This document shows, piece after piece, positions 1 to 5,890 of a stretch of 5,890 bases of DNA (position 1 is its first letter; the number at the start of each line of letters is the position of its first letter). Source of the DNA: an uncultured Collinsella sp. (GTDB lineage: Bacteria > Actinomycetota > Coriobacteriia > Coriobacteriales > Coriobacteriaceae); assembly GCA_902475825.1 (NCBI GenBank), contig CABSBA010000102.1:1-5890 (forward strand). The letters are read 5' to 3'. The notes under the pieces were generated by a model, which saw nothing but the letters and a program-made list of their open reading frames with translations, was not told where the DNA came from and did no database searches. A program made the position numbers and the translations under genes.

Positions 1-248
1 GTTATGCGCTTGCCCTTGTAAGTGCCGGTAACGGTGCGGAACTCGCGGCTCTCAACGGCGCACTCCTTGGTCTCGAAGTGAGAAGCCACGAGGTCTACGC
101 GTCCAGGGTCGCCCACGAGAATCACCTTGTCGGCGAGCTGTTCGGGCTTAACATGCAAGTGGAAGATGCTGCCATCTTCGTTGATGATGAGTTCAGACTC
201 AGCGTCTGCGCGTAAGGCTGTGGATCCCAAGTCTCCCTGTTCCATCAT
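1..248 (-). CDS. Nucleoside phosphorylase (uridine/purine phosphorylase family), 5' part only
   Basis: The first 82 codons are visible; the rest lies beyond the left edge. The family splits nucleosides with phosphate into a free base and (deoxy)ribose-1-phosphate in cytoplasmic salvage. Translation shows ELIINEDGSIFHLH (residues 19-32), then VILVGDPGRV (42-51), whose G-D-P-x-R loop (46-50) is the family's phosphate-binding motif. SREF (67-70) follows; its arginine matches the phosphate-contacting Arg of E. coli Udp. Next comes TGTYKGKRI (74-82). The fold is clear, but uridine versus purine preference cannot be read from this part. The start is taken as the first of two ATGs (248 and 245), with a weak AGG at 254-256 upstream. 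Homologues usually begin nearer to ELI, so about 17 leading residues are extra; a TTG at 230 is the only other late start. The 5' end overlaps the divergent methyltransferase gene. Confidence 0.85.
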   Translation of the reverse strand, partial: MMEQGDLGSTALRADAESELIINEDGSIFHLHVKPEQLADKVILVGDPGRVDLVASHFETKECAVESREFRTVTGTYKGKRI

Positions 249-1434
249 GAAAGCCTGCGGTGGGTGCACGGCGCTCAATCGTCCTTATAAAAAGCAGCTG
301 GCGGCCAAGCAGACTGCTATGGAGGAGCATTTTGCCGCTCTTTGCGAGCGCGAGGGTATTAGCGTCGACCCCATTCGCGGTATGGGCGTCACCCTGGGCG
401 ACCCGGGCAAATATCCTGCGCCGCGCGGTTTTCGCCATAAGGCTGCCACCCCCTTTGCTCCCGGCAAGGAGGGCGCTGTCCGCTGCGGCTTTTTTGAGCG
501 CGGCACGCACAGAATCGTTGCCGTTCCCGAATGCCCCGTTGAGGCACCGGGCGCCCGACAGATTCTTAACGGCATCGCGCGTGAAGCTGAGCGTCTGCAC
601 ATTCCCGCCTTTAACGAAGACAAGCACCTGGGTTTGCTTCGCTATGCCGTCGTTCGCTGTGGCTGGCGCACCGACCAGATCATGGTCACCCTCGTGACCG
701 CCCAGCGCGACCTACCGCATGCACAGGAATTCTTTGAGGCCGTCGCTGCACTCGATCCGCGCATCGTCACCGTCGCCCAAAACATCAACGGGCGCCCTGG
801 CAACGCCATCCTCGGTGAGGAAACCCGCATCGTTTATGGCGCCGAATGCATGCGCGACCAGCTACTCGGCTGCGAGTTCGACATCTCCCCTACCGCGTTC
901 TACCAGACCAACCCGCAGCAGACCGAATTGCTCTATCAGCTCGCTATCGACGGCATGGACCTGCGCCAGGGCGATGTGCTTATGGATGCCTACTGCGGCA
1001 GCGGCACCATCGGTCTTTGCGCAGCTAAAGATGCCCAGAGCAAGGGCATCGGCATCATGCTGCTCGGCGTGGAGCGCAACCCGGCGGGCATTGCCGACGC
1101 GCGCCGCAATGCCGAGCTCAACGGTCTTACCCGCAGCGCCTGGTTTATGGCCGACGATGCCACCGATTACATCCTAGATGCCGCCGACAACAACGAGCGC
1201 GTCGACGTCCTTTCCATCGACCCGCCGCGCGCCGGCTCCACCCCCGAGTTCCTCGAAGCTGCCTGCGCACTTAAGCCGCGCCGCATCACCTATATCAGCT
1301 GCAACCCCGTGACCCAAGAGCGCGACCTGCACCAGCTCCTCGACGGAGGCTATCGCCTGCTCAAGATCACGCCCGTCGACATGTTCCCCCACACCGACCA
1401 CACCGAAACCGTAGCGGTCCTCGAACGCCGCTAA
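220..1434 (+). CDS. rlmD: 23S rRNA (uracil-C5)-methyltransferase, RlmD/TrmA family with 4Fe-4S cluster
   Basis: SAM-dependent enzyme that makes 5-methyluridine in RNA, most likely 23S rRNA. From a GTG at 220 it is 404 residues. C7, C13 and C16 form the C-x5-CGGC cluster motif and C105 (in ECPVE) is the fourth iron ligand. Other landmarks are FYQTN with Q229, the SAM loop DAYCGSGTIGL from D256, DPPRAG from D334, the catalytic Cys C361 in ISCNP, and the closing VDMFPHTDHTETV. The start is set by C7: the clear ATG at 247 would lose this ligand, so translation must begin upstream. GTG 220 is the nearest start, with a poorly spaced AAGG at 214-217; ATG 184 or 187 are alternatives. There is no room for an N-terminal TRAM domain unless a much earlier start is used. 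Target U1939, U747 or both (as in streptococcal RlmCD) cannot be told apart here, so the symbol is provisional. Confidence 0.85.
   Translation: MDPKSPCSIMKACGGCTALNRPYKKQLAAKQTAMEEHFAALCEREGISVDPIRGMGVTLGDPGKYPAPRGFRHKAATPFAPGKEGAVRCGFFERGTHRIVAVPECPVEAPGARQILNGIAREAERLHIPAFNEDKHLGLLRYAVVRCGWRTDQIMVTLVTAQRDLPHAQEFFEAVAALDPRIVTVAQNINGRPGNAILGEETRIVYGAECMRDQLLGCEFDISPTAFYQTNPQQTELLYQLAIDGMDLRQGDVLMDAYCGSGTIGLCAAKDAQSKGIGIMLLGVERNPAGIADARRNAELNGLTRSAWFMADDATDYILDAADNNERVDVLSIDPPRAGSTPEFLEAACALKPRRITYISCNPVTQERDLHQLLDGGYRLLKITPVDMFPHTDHTETVAVLERR
284..289 (-). promoter_or_regulatory. Possible -10 box of the nucleoside phosphorylase gene
   Basis: Read on the minus strand this is TATAAG, one base from the TATAAT consensus. 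It would start transcription around 277, leaving an untranslated leader of about 28 bases before the ATG at 248. I see no good -35 at 16-18 bases upstream. The site lies inside the methyltransferase coding region, as any promoter for the divergent gene must. Weak prediction. Confidence 0.25.
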
Positions 1435-1447
1435 TTGTCCGGCACAA

Positions 1448-1481
1448 GAAAGGGGGCGGCCCGCCTGGACCGCCCCCTTCG
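1448..1481. terminator. Hairpin terminator between convergent genes
   Basis: A 10-bp stem pairs 1450-1459 (AAGGGGGCGG) with 1470-1479, around a 10-base loop. It starts 16 bases after the methyltransferase stop and sits 21 bases beyond the stop of the PHP gene, which faces it. On the minus strand the stem is followed by TTTCTTGTG, a fair U-rich run. On the plus strand the following bases (TTCGCTTGG) are poorer. It probably serves both genes, and works better for the minus-strand one. Confidence 0.75.
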
Positions 1482-1499
1482 CTTGGTTTATAAACTCAG

Positions 1500-2321
1500 C
1501 TACATCCCCTTGCGCAGGTCGCACACGCCGGCTGCAGCCATCTCGCGCAGCAGCGTCTCGCGGTCGCGCGTCACGATCAGGTCCAGCGGGAAGTGAATCT
1601 CGTCGAGCATCTTACGCGCCTGGTCGAGCTTGCCAATCGCCATGCCAATATGTGCATCAGTCGAGACGCCAATTCCCACGCCCAGTTCGGCGCAGCGCTC
1701 GGCGATCTTGCGGCATACGTTCCAATGCTCGGCATCCGTGCCATGCTCAAGACTGTGGTTGTTGATCTCGATGATCTTGTGCTTGGCCTTGGCCGCCAAC
1801 AGCACCTCATCGATATCAAAGGGAACACCGGCGCGACCCGCGTGGCCCAGCATGAACACCTTGGGGTGTTCCAAGGCATTGATATACATCTCGGTCGTCT
1901 GGGCCAGCGTCGCGCCTTCAGCGAGTTGCGGATTATGCACGCTTGCCACCAAATAATCCAAATTGCGCGTAACCAAATCGAACAGCGAATGCGGGCGGCT
2001 GTACGAACCGCCGGCGATATTGAGCGTGACAGGAGTGTCCTCGCCAAACAGGCTTCCGTCCAGTGAAACGATATCGGCCTCGGCACCACGCAGCACCAGC
2101 ACGCCGCTCCAAATGCGCGGCCAGATATTCTGGTTGATAAAGAACTGATAACTGCGCAGGTCATTAGGGCAAGCCGTAACCATAGAGCTCAGATGGTCGG
2201 CAGATCCGAGCACCTGCAGACCACGCTCTGCCGCCCAGTACACATTCTCCTCAATGGTCGAATATGCATGCGCAGAGAACATCGTATGGGTGTGAATGTC
2301 ACAAGAAAGCAGGTAGGGCAT
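1500..2321 (-). CDS. PHP-domain metal-dependent phosphoesterase, YcdX-like
   Basis: A 273-residue cytoplasmic protein with the complete PHP-domain metal site. By alignment from memory with the trinuclear-zinc protein YcdX of E. coli, the ligands are H10 and H12 (in DIHTH), H18 (in SAHAYST), H43 (in SADH), E81 (in RGAEADI), H129 (in ASVHNP), H160 (in GHAG), and D222 and H224 (in STDAH). IEINNHS (184-190) and FINQNIWPR (61-69) are also typical of this branch. Such proteins hydrolyse phosphate esters, but the substrate is unknown; other PHP proteins include histidinol phosphatase and polymerase proofreading domains. It is about 28 residues longer than YcdX, mostly between E81 and H129. The start is firm: AAGGAG lies five bases before the ATG. 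It has its own probable promoter and converges on the methyltransferase gene. Confidence 0.88.
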   Translation of the reverse strand: MPYLLSCDIHTHTMFSAHAYSTIEENVYWAAERGLQVLGSADHLSSMVTACPNDLRSYQFFINQNIWPRIWSGVLVLRGAEADIVSLDGSLFGEDTPVTLNIAGGSYSRPHSLFDLVTRNLDYLVASVHNPQLAEGATLAQTTEMYINALEHPKVFMLGHAGRAGVPFDIDEVLLAAKAKHKIIEINNHSLEHGTDAEHWNVCRKIAERCAELGVGIGVSTDAHIGMAIGKLDQARKMLDEIHFPLDLIVTRDRETLLREMAAAGVCDLRKGM

Positions 2322-2326
2322 CGGGT

Positions 2327-2332
2327 CTCCTT
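2327..2332 (-). promoter_or_regulatory. Ribosome binding site of the PHP gene
   Basis: AAGGAG on the minus strand, five bases ahead of the ATG at 2321. The strong match and good spacing fix the start of the PHP gene. Confidence 0.85.
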
Positions 2333-2358
2333 ATCTGGCATGGCCGTCGCTTATATTC

Positions 2359-2388
2359 ATTGTACGCATAGCCTTCGATAGTCGTAAA
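2359..2388 (-). promoter_or_regulatory. Probable sigma-70-type promoter of the PHP gene
   Basis: On the minus strand the -35 candidate is TTTACG (2383-2388) and the -10 is TACAAT (2359-2364), with an 18-base spacer. The boxes match the consensus at 4 of 6 and 5 of 6 bases. Transcription would start near 2352 and give a leader of about 30 bases that includes the AAGGAG site. It lies downstream of the hairpin at 2422-2452, which supports separate transcription of the PHP gene. Confidence 0.5.
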
Positions 2389-2421
2389 ACCACTCCATCC
2401 CAACGACACAACGTCCATGAC

Positions 2422-2452
2422 AACGGGGTCCGGCTTAACACCAAACCCCGTT
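2422..2452 (-). terminator. Hairpin after the aminotransferase gene, probable terminator or 3'-end stabiliser
   Basis: In minus-strand RNA a 12-bp stem forms: AACGGGGU pairs with ACCCCGUU, then two G-U pairs and two G-C pairs close a seven-base loop. The two wobble pairs become C-A mismatches on the plus strand, so the full stem exists only in the transcript of the aminotransferase strand. It begins 34 bases after that gene's stop codon. No U-run follows (next bases GTCATGG), so it is not a textbook intrinsic terminator. It may stabilise a 3' end or work with a factor. The remainder of the gap, 2453-2486, shows nothing clear. Confidence 0.45.
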
Positions 2453-2486
2453 TCACGTAAAACATTGTAGGCAGAGCGCTTTACTT

Positions 2487-3671
2487 TTAACGATACTCGT
2501 CCGCCAACTGTTTCCAAGCGGGTAGCGAATTGATGATCGTTTCGTAACTCACGCAATAGCCCAGGCGGAACCAGCCCGGCATACCAAAGCTGTCCGAGGG
2601 AACCGCAAGCAACTCATACTTCTTTGCGCGCTCGCAAAACGCATTCGCATCGGGCTCGAGTGCCTTCACCCACAGGTAGAAAGCACCGTCCGGCTCAACA
2701 TAGGTATAGCCGTAGTCCGCCAAGGCGTCGGTAAGCGCCGTGCGGTTGCGAGCATAGGCCTCGATATCGCTCGGCTCATCGATGCAATCGATAATCACGC
2801 GCTGGAAGAGCGCCGGTGCACATACAAAACCCAGCGTACGGGCAGCACCCGCAACAGCCGGCATCAGACGCGCAGCCTGCGGATTGGTGTTGGGAACCAA
2901 GATCCAGCCAACGCGCTCACCCGGCAGCGACAGCGACTTAGAATACGAGTAGCACACAACGGTGTTCTCGTAGATCGAGGGCACCCAAGGCACCTCGGCA
3001 CCGTACACGATCTCGCGGTACGGCTCATCCGAGATGAGCATAATCGGATTCTCGGGATCACGCCGAGCGTTGGCCTCGCGCAGAACATTGGCCAGTCGCG
3101 TCAGCGTGTCGCGCGTATACACGGCACCAGTCGGGTTGTTGGGCGAATCGATAATGACGGCCGCCGTCTTATCGCTGATCGCCTTGAGCACGTTGTCCAC
3201 GCTCAGCTGGAACGTGTCTTCATCGGCAGGCGCCTCGACACACGTACAGCCGGCCTTCTCAATCCACACGCGATACTCCGGAAAGTACGGAGCGATAACA
3301 ATAACCTCGTCGCCCGGGTTTGTAACGGCGTTGAGCGTGCAGGTGAGCGAAGCCGCGGCGCCCACCGTCATAAAGACGTCCTTGCCCTCATAGCTCGTGC
3401 CAAAGCGACGGTTGAGCGATTCGGCGACAGCTGCTCGACATTGCGGCAGGCCCGGTGCGGGAGTGTAGCCGTGCAGCTGGTCACTCGGCAGCTCCAAGGC
3501 CTTCTTAATGGACTCCGCCACGGCAGCGGGCGCCGGAACACTCGGGTTGCCCAGCGAAAAATCGAATACGTTTTCCGCACCGATCTGTGCCTTGCGCTCA
3601 AGACCATAGCTAAAGATCTCACGGATGATGGAGCTTTCCGCACCGCGAGCATACATAGTTTCGTTGATCAT
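2487..3671 (-). CDS. PLP-dependent class I/II aminotransferase
   Basis: A 394-residue fold-type I aminotransferase; the family moves an amino group between an amino acid and a 2-oxo acid in the cytoplasm. K245, in the SYSKSLSLPGERVG block, should hold the pyridoxal phosphate. Other expected cofactor contacts are N179 in SPNNPTG (176-182), D215 and Y218 in SDEPY, and R253. R369 in WFRLGY fits the arginine that binds the substrate carboxylate. FSLGNPSVPAP (38-48) and HGYTPAPGLP (67-76) are normal N-terminal landmarks. Substrate specificity (aspartate, alanine, aromatic or other) cannot be read from sequence alone. The start is ATG 3671, with AAGGGG six bases upstream, and the protein then opens like its relatives. 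The reading frame stays open upstream to 3797, but that stretch crosses the palindromic element and resembles no protein. The gene follows ftsH on the same strand but is separated from it by a terminator. Confidence 0.9.
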   Translation of the reverse strand: MINETMYARGAESSIIREIFSYGLERKAQIGAENVFDFSLGNPSVPAPAAVAESIKKALELPSDQLHGYTPAPGLPQCRAAVAESLNRRFGTSYEGKDVFMTVGAAASLTCTLNAVTNPGDEVIVIAPYFPEYRVWIEKAGCTCVEAPADEDTFQLSVDNVLKAISDKTAAVIIDSPNNPTGAVYTRDTLTRLANVLREANARRDPENPIMLISDEPYREIVYGAEVPWVPSIYENTVVCYSYSKSLSLPGERVGWILVPNTNPQAARLMPAVAGAARTLGFVCAPALFQRVIIDCIDEPSDIEAYARNRTALTDALADYGYTYVEPDGAFYLWVKALEPDANAFCERAKKYELLAVPSDSFGMPGWFRLGYCVSYETIINSLPAWKQLADEYR

Positions 3672-3676
3672 CTGTT

Positions 3677-3682
3677 CCCCTT
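3677..3682 (-). promoter_or_regulatory. Ribosome binding site of the aminotransferase gene
   Basis: AAGGGG on the minus strand, five bases before the ATG at 3671. It decides this start over in-frame upstream ATGs such as the one at 3797, which has no such site and would read through the inverted repeat. Confidence 0.7.
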
Positions 3683-3695
3683 TCGCATAGGCGCT

Positions 3696-3701
3696 ATTGT
3701 A
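3696..3701 (-). promoter_or_regulatory. Probable -10 box of the aminotransferase gene
   Basis: TACAAT on the minus strand, preceded by GCG exactly as in the PHP gene promoter. It gives a start near 3689 and a short leader that includes the AAGGGG site. I see no good -35 at the right distance (CGGCAC at 17 bases), so this is only moderate support. Confidence 0.4.
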
Positions 3702-3730
3702 CGCTTTAGTCGAGCAAAGTGCCGCAGCAA

Positions 3731-3752
3731 TGTTAATTGGGTGTTGATTGGG
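3731..3752. repeat. Imperfect 11-bp tandem repeat at the edge of the palindrome
   Basis: TGTTAATTGGG (3731-3741) is followed directly by TGTTGATTGGG (3742-3752), a 10 of 11 match. The second copy is the outer end of the left palindrome arm. The first copy has no partner on the other side. Confidence 0.7.
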
Positions 3753-3803
3753 GACAGACTTAAATGCGTGAAAACGCTCATTTAAGTCTGTCCCCAATCA
3801 ACA
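3742..3803. repeat. Perfect 25-bp inverted repeat, REP/MITE-like palindromic element
   Basis: Arms 3742-3766 and 3779-3803 are exact reverse complements. Each carries TTGGGGACAGACTTAAATG toward the centre. The 12-base centre can add three more pairs (3767-3769 with 3774-3776), with a GAAA loop on the plus strand and a two-base bulge at 3777-3778. Neither strand has a T-run after the stem, so it is not a normal terminator. It sits between the ftsH terminator and the aminotransferase promoter, outside coding sequence. This placement and form fit a repetitive extragenic palindrome or a tiny non-autonomous transposable element. Whether it is repeated in the genome cannot be seen here. Confidence 0.75.
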
Positions 3804-3820
3804 GATGGCCCCATATCGCT

Positions 3821-3860
3821 CAAAAGAAAAAGCCTCCGCAGGTTTCCCCGCAGAGGCTTT
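3821..3860 (-). terminator. Rho-independent terminator of ftsH
   Basis: In minus-strand RNA, AAAGCCUC (from 3860) pairs with GAGGCUUU (ending 3829). Six more pairs, two of them G-U, lie inside and close on a GAAA tetraloop. The minus-strand bases after the stem are T-rich (TTCTTTTG, 3828-3821). It begins 11 bases after the ftsH stop codon. This is a textbook intrinsic terminator and should isolate ftsH from the aminotransferase gene. Confidence 0.9.
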
Positions 3861-3871
3861 CGCCACAAAGG

Positions 3872-5890
3872 CTATTTATCGGCGTCGGTGTCGGCACCGG
3901 CATTGGCGGCACGGTCATCGCCGGCATCATCGGATGCGACTTCGGCATCCTCCTGCATGGCCGCCTGCGCAAAAGCTGCGGCATCAGCCGCCAGCTCCTC
4001 CTCGCTCATACGAGGCATGCGCTTTTTGGTCGGCATGCCGGCCGCCTTGGCGTTGCGCTCCTCCTTGGCCGCCAGGATATCGCCCTCGCGCTCAAGGTAG
4101 GCATCCCACTCGTTGTCGAGCAGGGCGTTCACGGCGTCGCCCTCGACGGTCTCGCGCTCAAGCAGCACCTTCGCCATCAGATCGAGTTGATCGCGACGGG
4201 CATCCAGAATCTCGACCGCACGGCGATGGGCTTCGCGCATGATGCGCTGAACCTCGATATCGATGCGGCGTGCCGTCTCCTCGGAGTAATCCTGGTGATC
4301 GGCGTAATCGCGACCAAGGAACACCTGATGCTGTGCCTCGCCAAACACCTGCGTGCCCAGCTCCTCGCTCATGCCCAAACGCGTAACCATCTCGCGTGCC
4401 ATCTTGGTCGCGCGCTCCAGGTCGTTGCTCGCGCCCGACGTGATGTCATCGCACATGAGCTCCTCGGCAACGCGGCCGCCCAAGAACACGGCGAGCTCGT
4501 CGAGCATCTCGTTCTTGGTCTTGAGGAAGTGATCCTCCTGTGGAAGCTGCAACGTGTAACCCAGAGCCTGGCCGCGGCTGACAATCGAAATCTTATGAAC
4601 CGGGTCGGAGTGCTCCAAGATGTGACCCACCAGGGCGTGACCGCTCTCGTGGTAGGCAATCGTGGTGCGCTCGGCTTCGGTCATCACGCGACCCTTGCGT
4701 TGCGGTCCGGCAATCACGCGCTCCATCGACTCCTCGACCTCGTCCATCGAGATCACGGAACGATGACGGCGAGCGGCCAGCAGCGCAGACTCATTGAGCA
4801 GGTTCGCCAAATCGGCACCGGTAAAGCCAACGGTCATCTGGGCGAGCTTCTCAAACTTAACGTCCTCGTCCATCGGCTTGTTCTCGGCATGCACGCGCAA
4901 GATCTGCTCGCGGCCCTTTACGTCCGGACGGTCGACCGTAACCTGGCGGTCAAAACGGCCGGGACGCAGCAATGCCGGGTCCAGAATATCGGGACGATTG
5001 GTTGCTGCGATCAGGATGACCGACTCGCTTTCCTCAAAACCATCCATCTCGACCAGCAGCTGGTTGAGCGTCTGCTCGCGCTCGTCGTGGCCGCCGCCCA
5101 GACCGGCTCCGCGCTGACGTCCCACGGCATCGATCTCGTCAATAAAGATGATCGACGGAGCCTGAGACTTGGCCTCCTTAAAGAGGTCGCGCACGCGGCT
5201 GGCACCGACACCCACGAACATCTCGACAAAGTCAGAACCAGAGATGCTAAAGAACGGCGCGCCCGCCTCGCCGGCAACGGCCTTGGCCAGCAGCGTCTTA
5301 CCGGTACCCGGAGGGCCCACCAGCAAAACGCCGCGCGGGATCTTGGCACCCAGTTTGCGATAGCGGTCCGGATCGCTTAGGAAGTCGCGGATCTCCTCGA
5401 GCTCCTCGACGGCCTCGTCCACGCCGGCCACGTCCTCGAACTTAACCTTGGGACGCGTAGCCTCGTTGGTCTTGGCATTGGTCTTGCCAAACTGCATGTT
5501 CCTGTTATTGGCGCCCATCATCTGGCGCATAAAGTAGAACATGATGGCGATCAGGGCGATCGTCGGCAGCACGCTCATCGCCAGGTCGCCCCAAAAATCG
5601 GGATCGTTGGTGTTGACGATGTACTTGGTATCGGGGTGCTCCGCCATAAGCTCGGCAAGCGAATCGGAGCCGACATAGGTCGAGGAAAAGCTCTTGAGCT
5701 CGCTCGTATCGCCCTTGTCCTTTTTTGTCTTCCAGTAATGACCCGTCACGCTTCCGTCTTGAACCGTATAGGTCAGATCTTCGACGCGATCCTGCTTGAT
5801 GGCGCTCACCATCTCGCTCGTCGCGAGCTTTACGGTATTGCTGGAATTGGCAAAGCCGGAGCCCATGTTAAAGAAGGCGTAGCCCAGAAG
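3872..5890 (-). CDS. ftsH: ATP-dependent zinc metalloprotease FtsH, 5' end outside window
   Basis: Membrane-anchored AAA+ protease that unfolds and degrades membrane and short-lived cytoplasmic proteins as a hexamer. Numbering is from the Met at 5866, which is not the true start: the frame stays open to the edge, and the eight residues before it, LLGYAFFN, look like the end of the first membrane helix. An extracytoplasmic domain (about 1-96) and second membrane helix (about 97-117) follow. The ATPase has Walker A GPPGTGKT (184-191), pore loop F217-V-G, Walker B FIDEID (241-246) and arginine fingers R301 and R304. The protease has HESGH (406-410), with third zinc ligand D482 in SGASND. All key residues are present. 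The C-terminus ends in an alanine- and acid-rich tail (about 621-664). The stop is TAG, followed by an intrinsic terminator. The promoter lies outside the window. Confidence 0.97.
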   Translation of the reverse strand, partial: LLGYAFFNMGSGFANSSNTVKLATSEMVSAIKQDRVEDLTYTVQDGSVTGHYWKTKKDKGDTSELKSFSSTYVGSDSLAELMAEHPDTKYIVNTNDPDFWGDLAMSVLPTIALIAIMFYFMRQMMGANNRNMQFGKTNAKTNEATRPKVKFEDVAGVDEAVEELEEIRDFLSDPDRYRKLGAKIPRGVLLVGPPGTGKTLLAKAVAGEAGAPFFSISGSDFVEMFVGVGASRVRDLFKEAKSQAPSIIFIDEIDAVGRQRGAGLGGGHDEREQTLNQLLVEMDGFEESESVILIAATNRPDILDPALLRPGRFDRQVTVDRPDVKGREQILRVHAENKPMDEDVKFEKLAQMTVGFTGADLANLLNESALLAARRHRSVISMDEVEESMERVIAGPQRKGRVMTEAERTTIAYHESGHALVGHILEHSDPVHKISIVSRGQALGYTLQLPQEDHFLKTKNEMLDELAVFLGGRVAEELMCDDITSGASNDLERATKMAREMVTRLGMSEELGTQVFGEAQHQVFLGRDYADHQDYSEETARRIDIEVQRIMREAHRRAVEILDARRDQLDLMAKVLLERETVEGDAVNALLDNEWDAYLEREGDILAAKEERNAKAAGMPTKKRMPRMSEEELAADAAAFAQAAMQEDAEVASDDAGDDRAANAGADTDADK

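Noticed and set aside
127..219. Methyltransferase starting at the TTG at 127
   Set aside because: The added residues are low-complexity serine-rich sequence, lie antisense to the conserved phosphorylase core, and resemble no TRAM domain.
199..627. Minus-strand frames antisense to the methyltransferase N-terminal half
   Set aside because: They are shadows of a well-supported gene and resemble no protein. The real minus-strand gene here is the phosphorylase fragment below 248, in a frame cut by the window edge.
1486..1495. A 10-bp palindrome (GTTTATAAAC) near the PHP stop codon
   Set aside because: Short, AT-rich and placed after the stop codons of two convergent genes; it is likely chance and no operator role is supported.
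2299..2556. An 85-codon minus-strand frame across the gap between the aminotransferase and PHP genes
   Set aside because: It overlaps both genes out of frame, contains the hairpin and promoter candidates, and has no recognisable domain or ribosome site.
3672..3797. A 42-residue N-terminal extension of the aminotransferase
   Set aside because: The frame is open, but it crosses the inverted repeat and the probable promoter, has no family match, and a good ribosome site precedes the ATG at 3671.
3742..3803. The long inverted repeat as an intrinsic terminator
   Set aside because: No T-run follows the stem on either strand, and ftsH already has a complete terminator at 3821-3860.
3764..5380. A 538-codon open frame on the plus strand
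   Set aside because: It lies antisense to ftsH, whose protein is unmistakable. The translation is rich in Leu, His, Gly and Arg with no known domain, as expected from a GC-rich gene read backwards. It would also start inside the palindrome.
5866..5866. ATG at 5866 as the start of ftsH
   Set aside because: The frame continues upstream to the edge with residues typical of the end of the first membrane helix, so this is an internal methionine.

Overview
The window looks like ordinary chromosome from a moderately GC-rich actinobacterium. The best guess is a gut member of the Coriobacteriia, close to Collinsella. This rests on the style of the FtsH and aminotransferase proteins and on codon use, not on a database search. 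No phage, plasmid, CRISPR, rRNA or tRNA sequence was seen.

Layout from left to right. Positions 1-248 hold the 5' end of a minus-strand nucleoside phosphorylase gene that runs off the left edge. Head-to-head with it, and apparently overlapping its first codons, is a plus-strand RNA uracil-C5 methyltransferase of the RlmD/TrmA family (about 220-1434). A strong GC hairpin at 1448-1481 separates this gene from a convergent minus-strand PHP-type metal hydrolase (1500-2321). Then come a 165-base gap with a hairpin and a probable promoter, a minus-strand PLP-dependent aminotransferase (2487-3671), a 200-base gap, and minus-strand ftsH (3872 to the right edge), whose 5' end is cut off by the window.

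The 200-base gap is the most unusual part. It holds the intrinsic terminator of ftsH and a 62-base element made of a perfect 25-bp inverted repeat closed by a GAAA loop. Beside that element is an imperfect 11-bp tandem repeat, and beyond it the probable promoter and ribosome site of the aminotransferase gene.

The genes do not form one pathway. They cover nucleoside salvage, rRNA modification, a small phosphoesterase, amino acid transamination and membrane proteolysis. Although ftsH, the aminotransferase and the PHP gene lie on the same strand, each gap carries its own stop or start signals, so they are probably separate transcription units. I found no convincing new multi-gene system. The items worth a second look are the palindromic element, the overlapping 5' ends at 220-248, and the strand-specific hairpin at 2422-2452.
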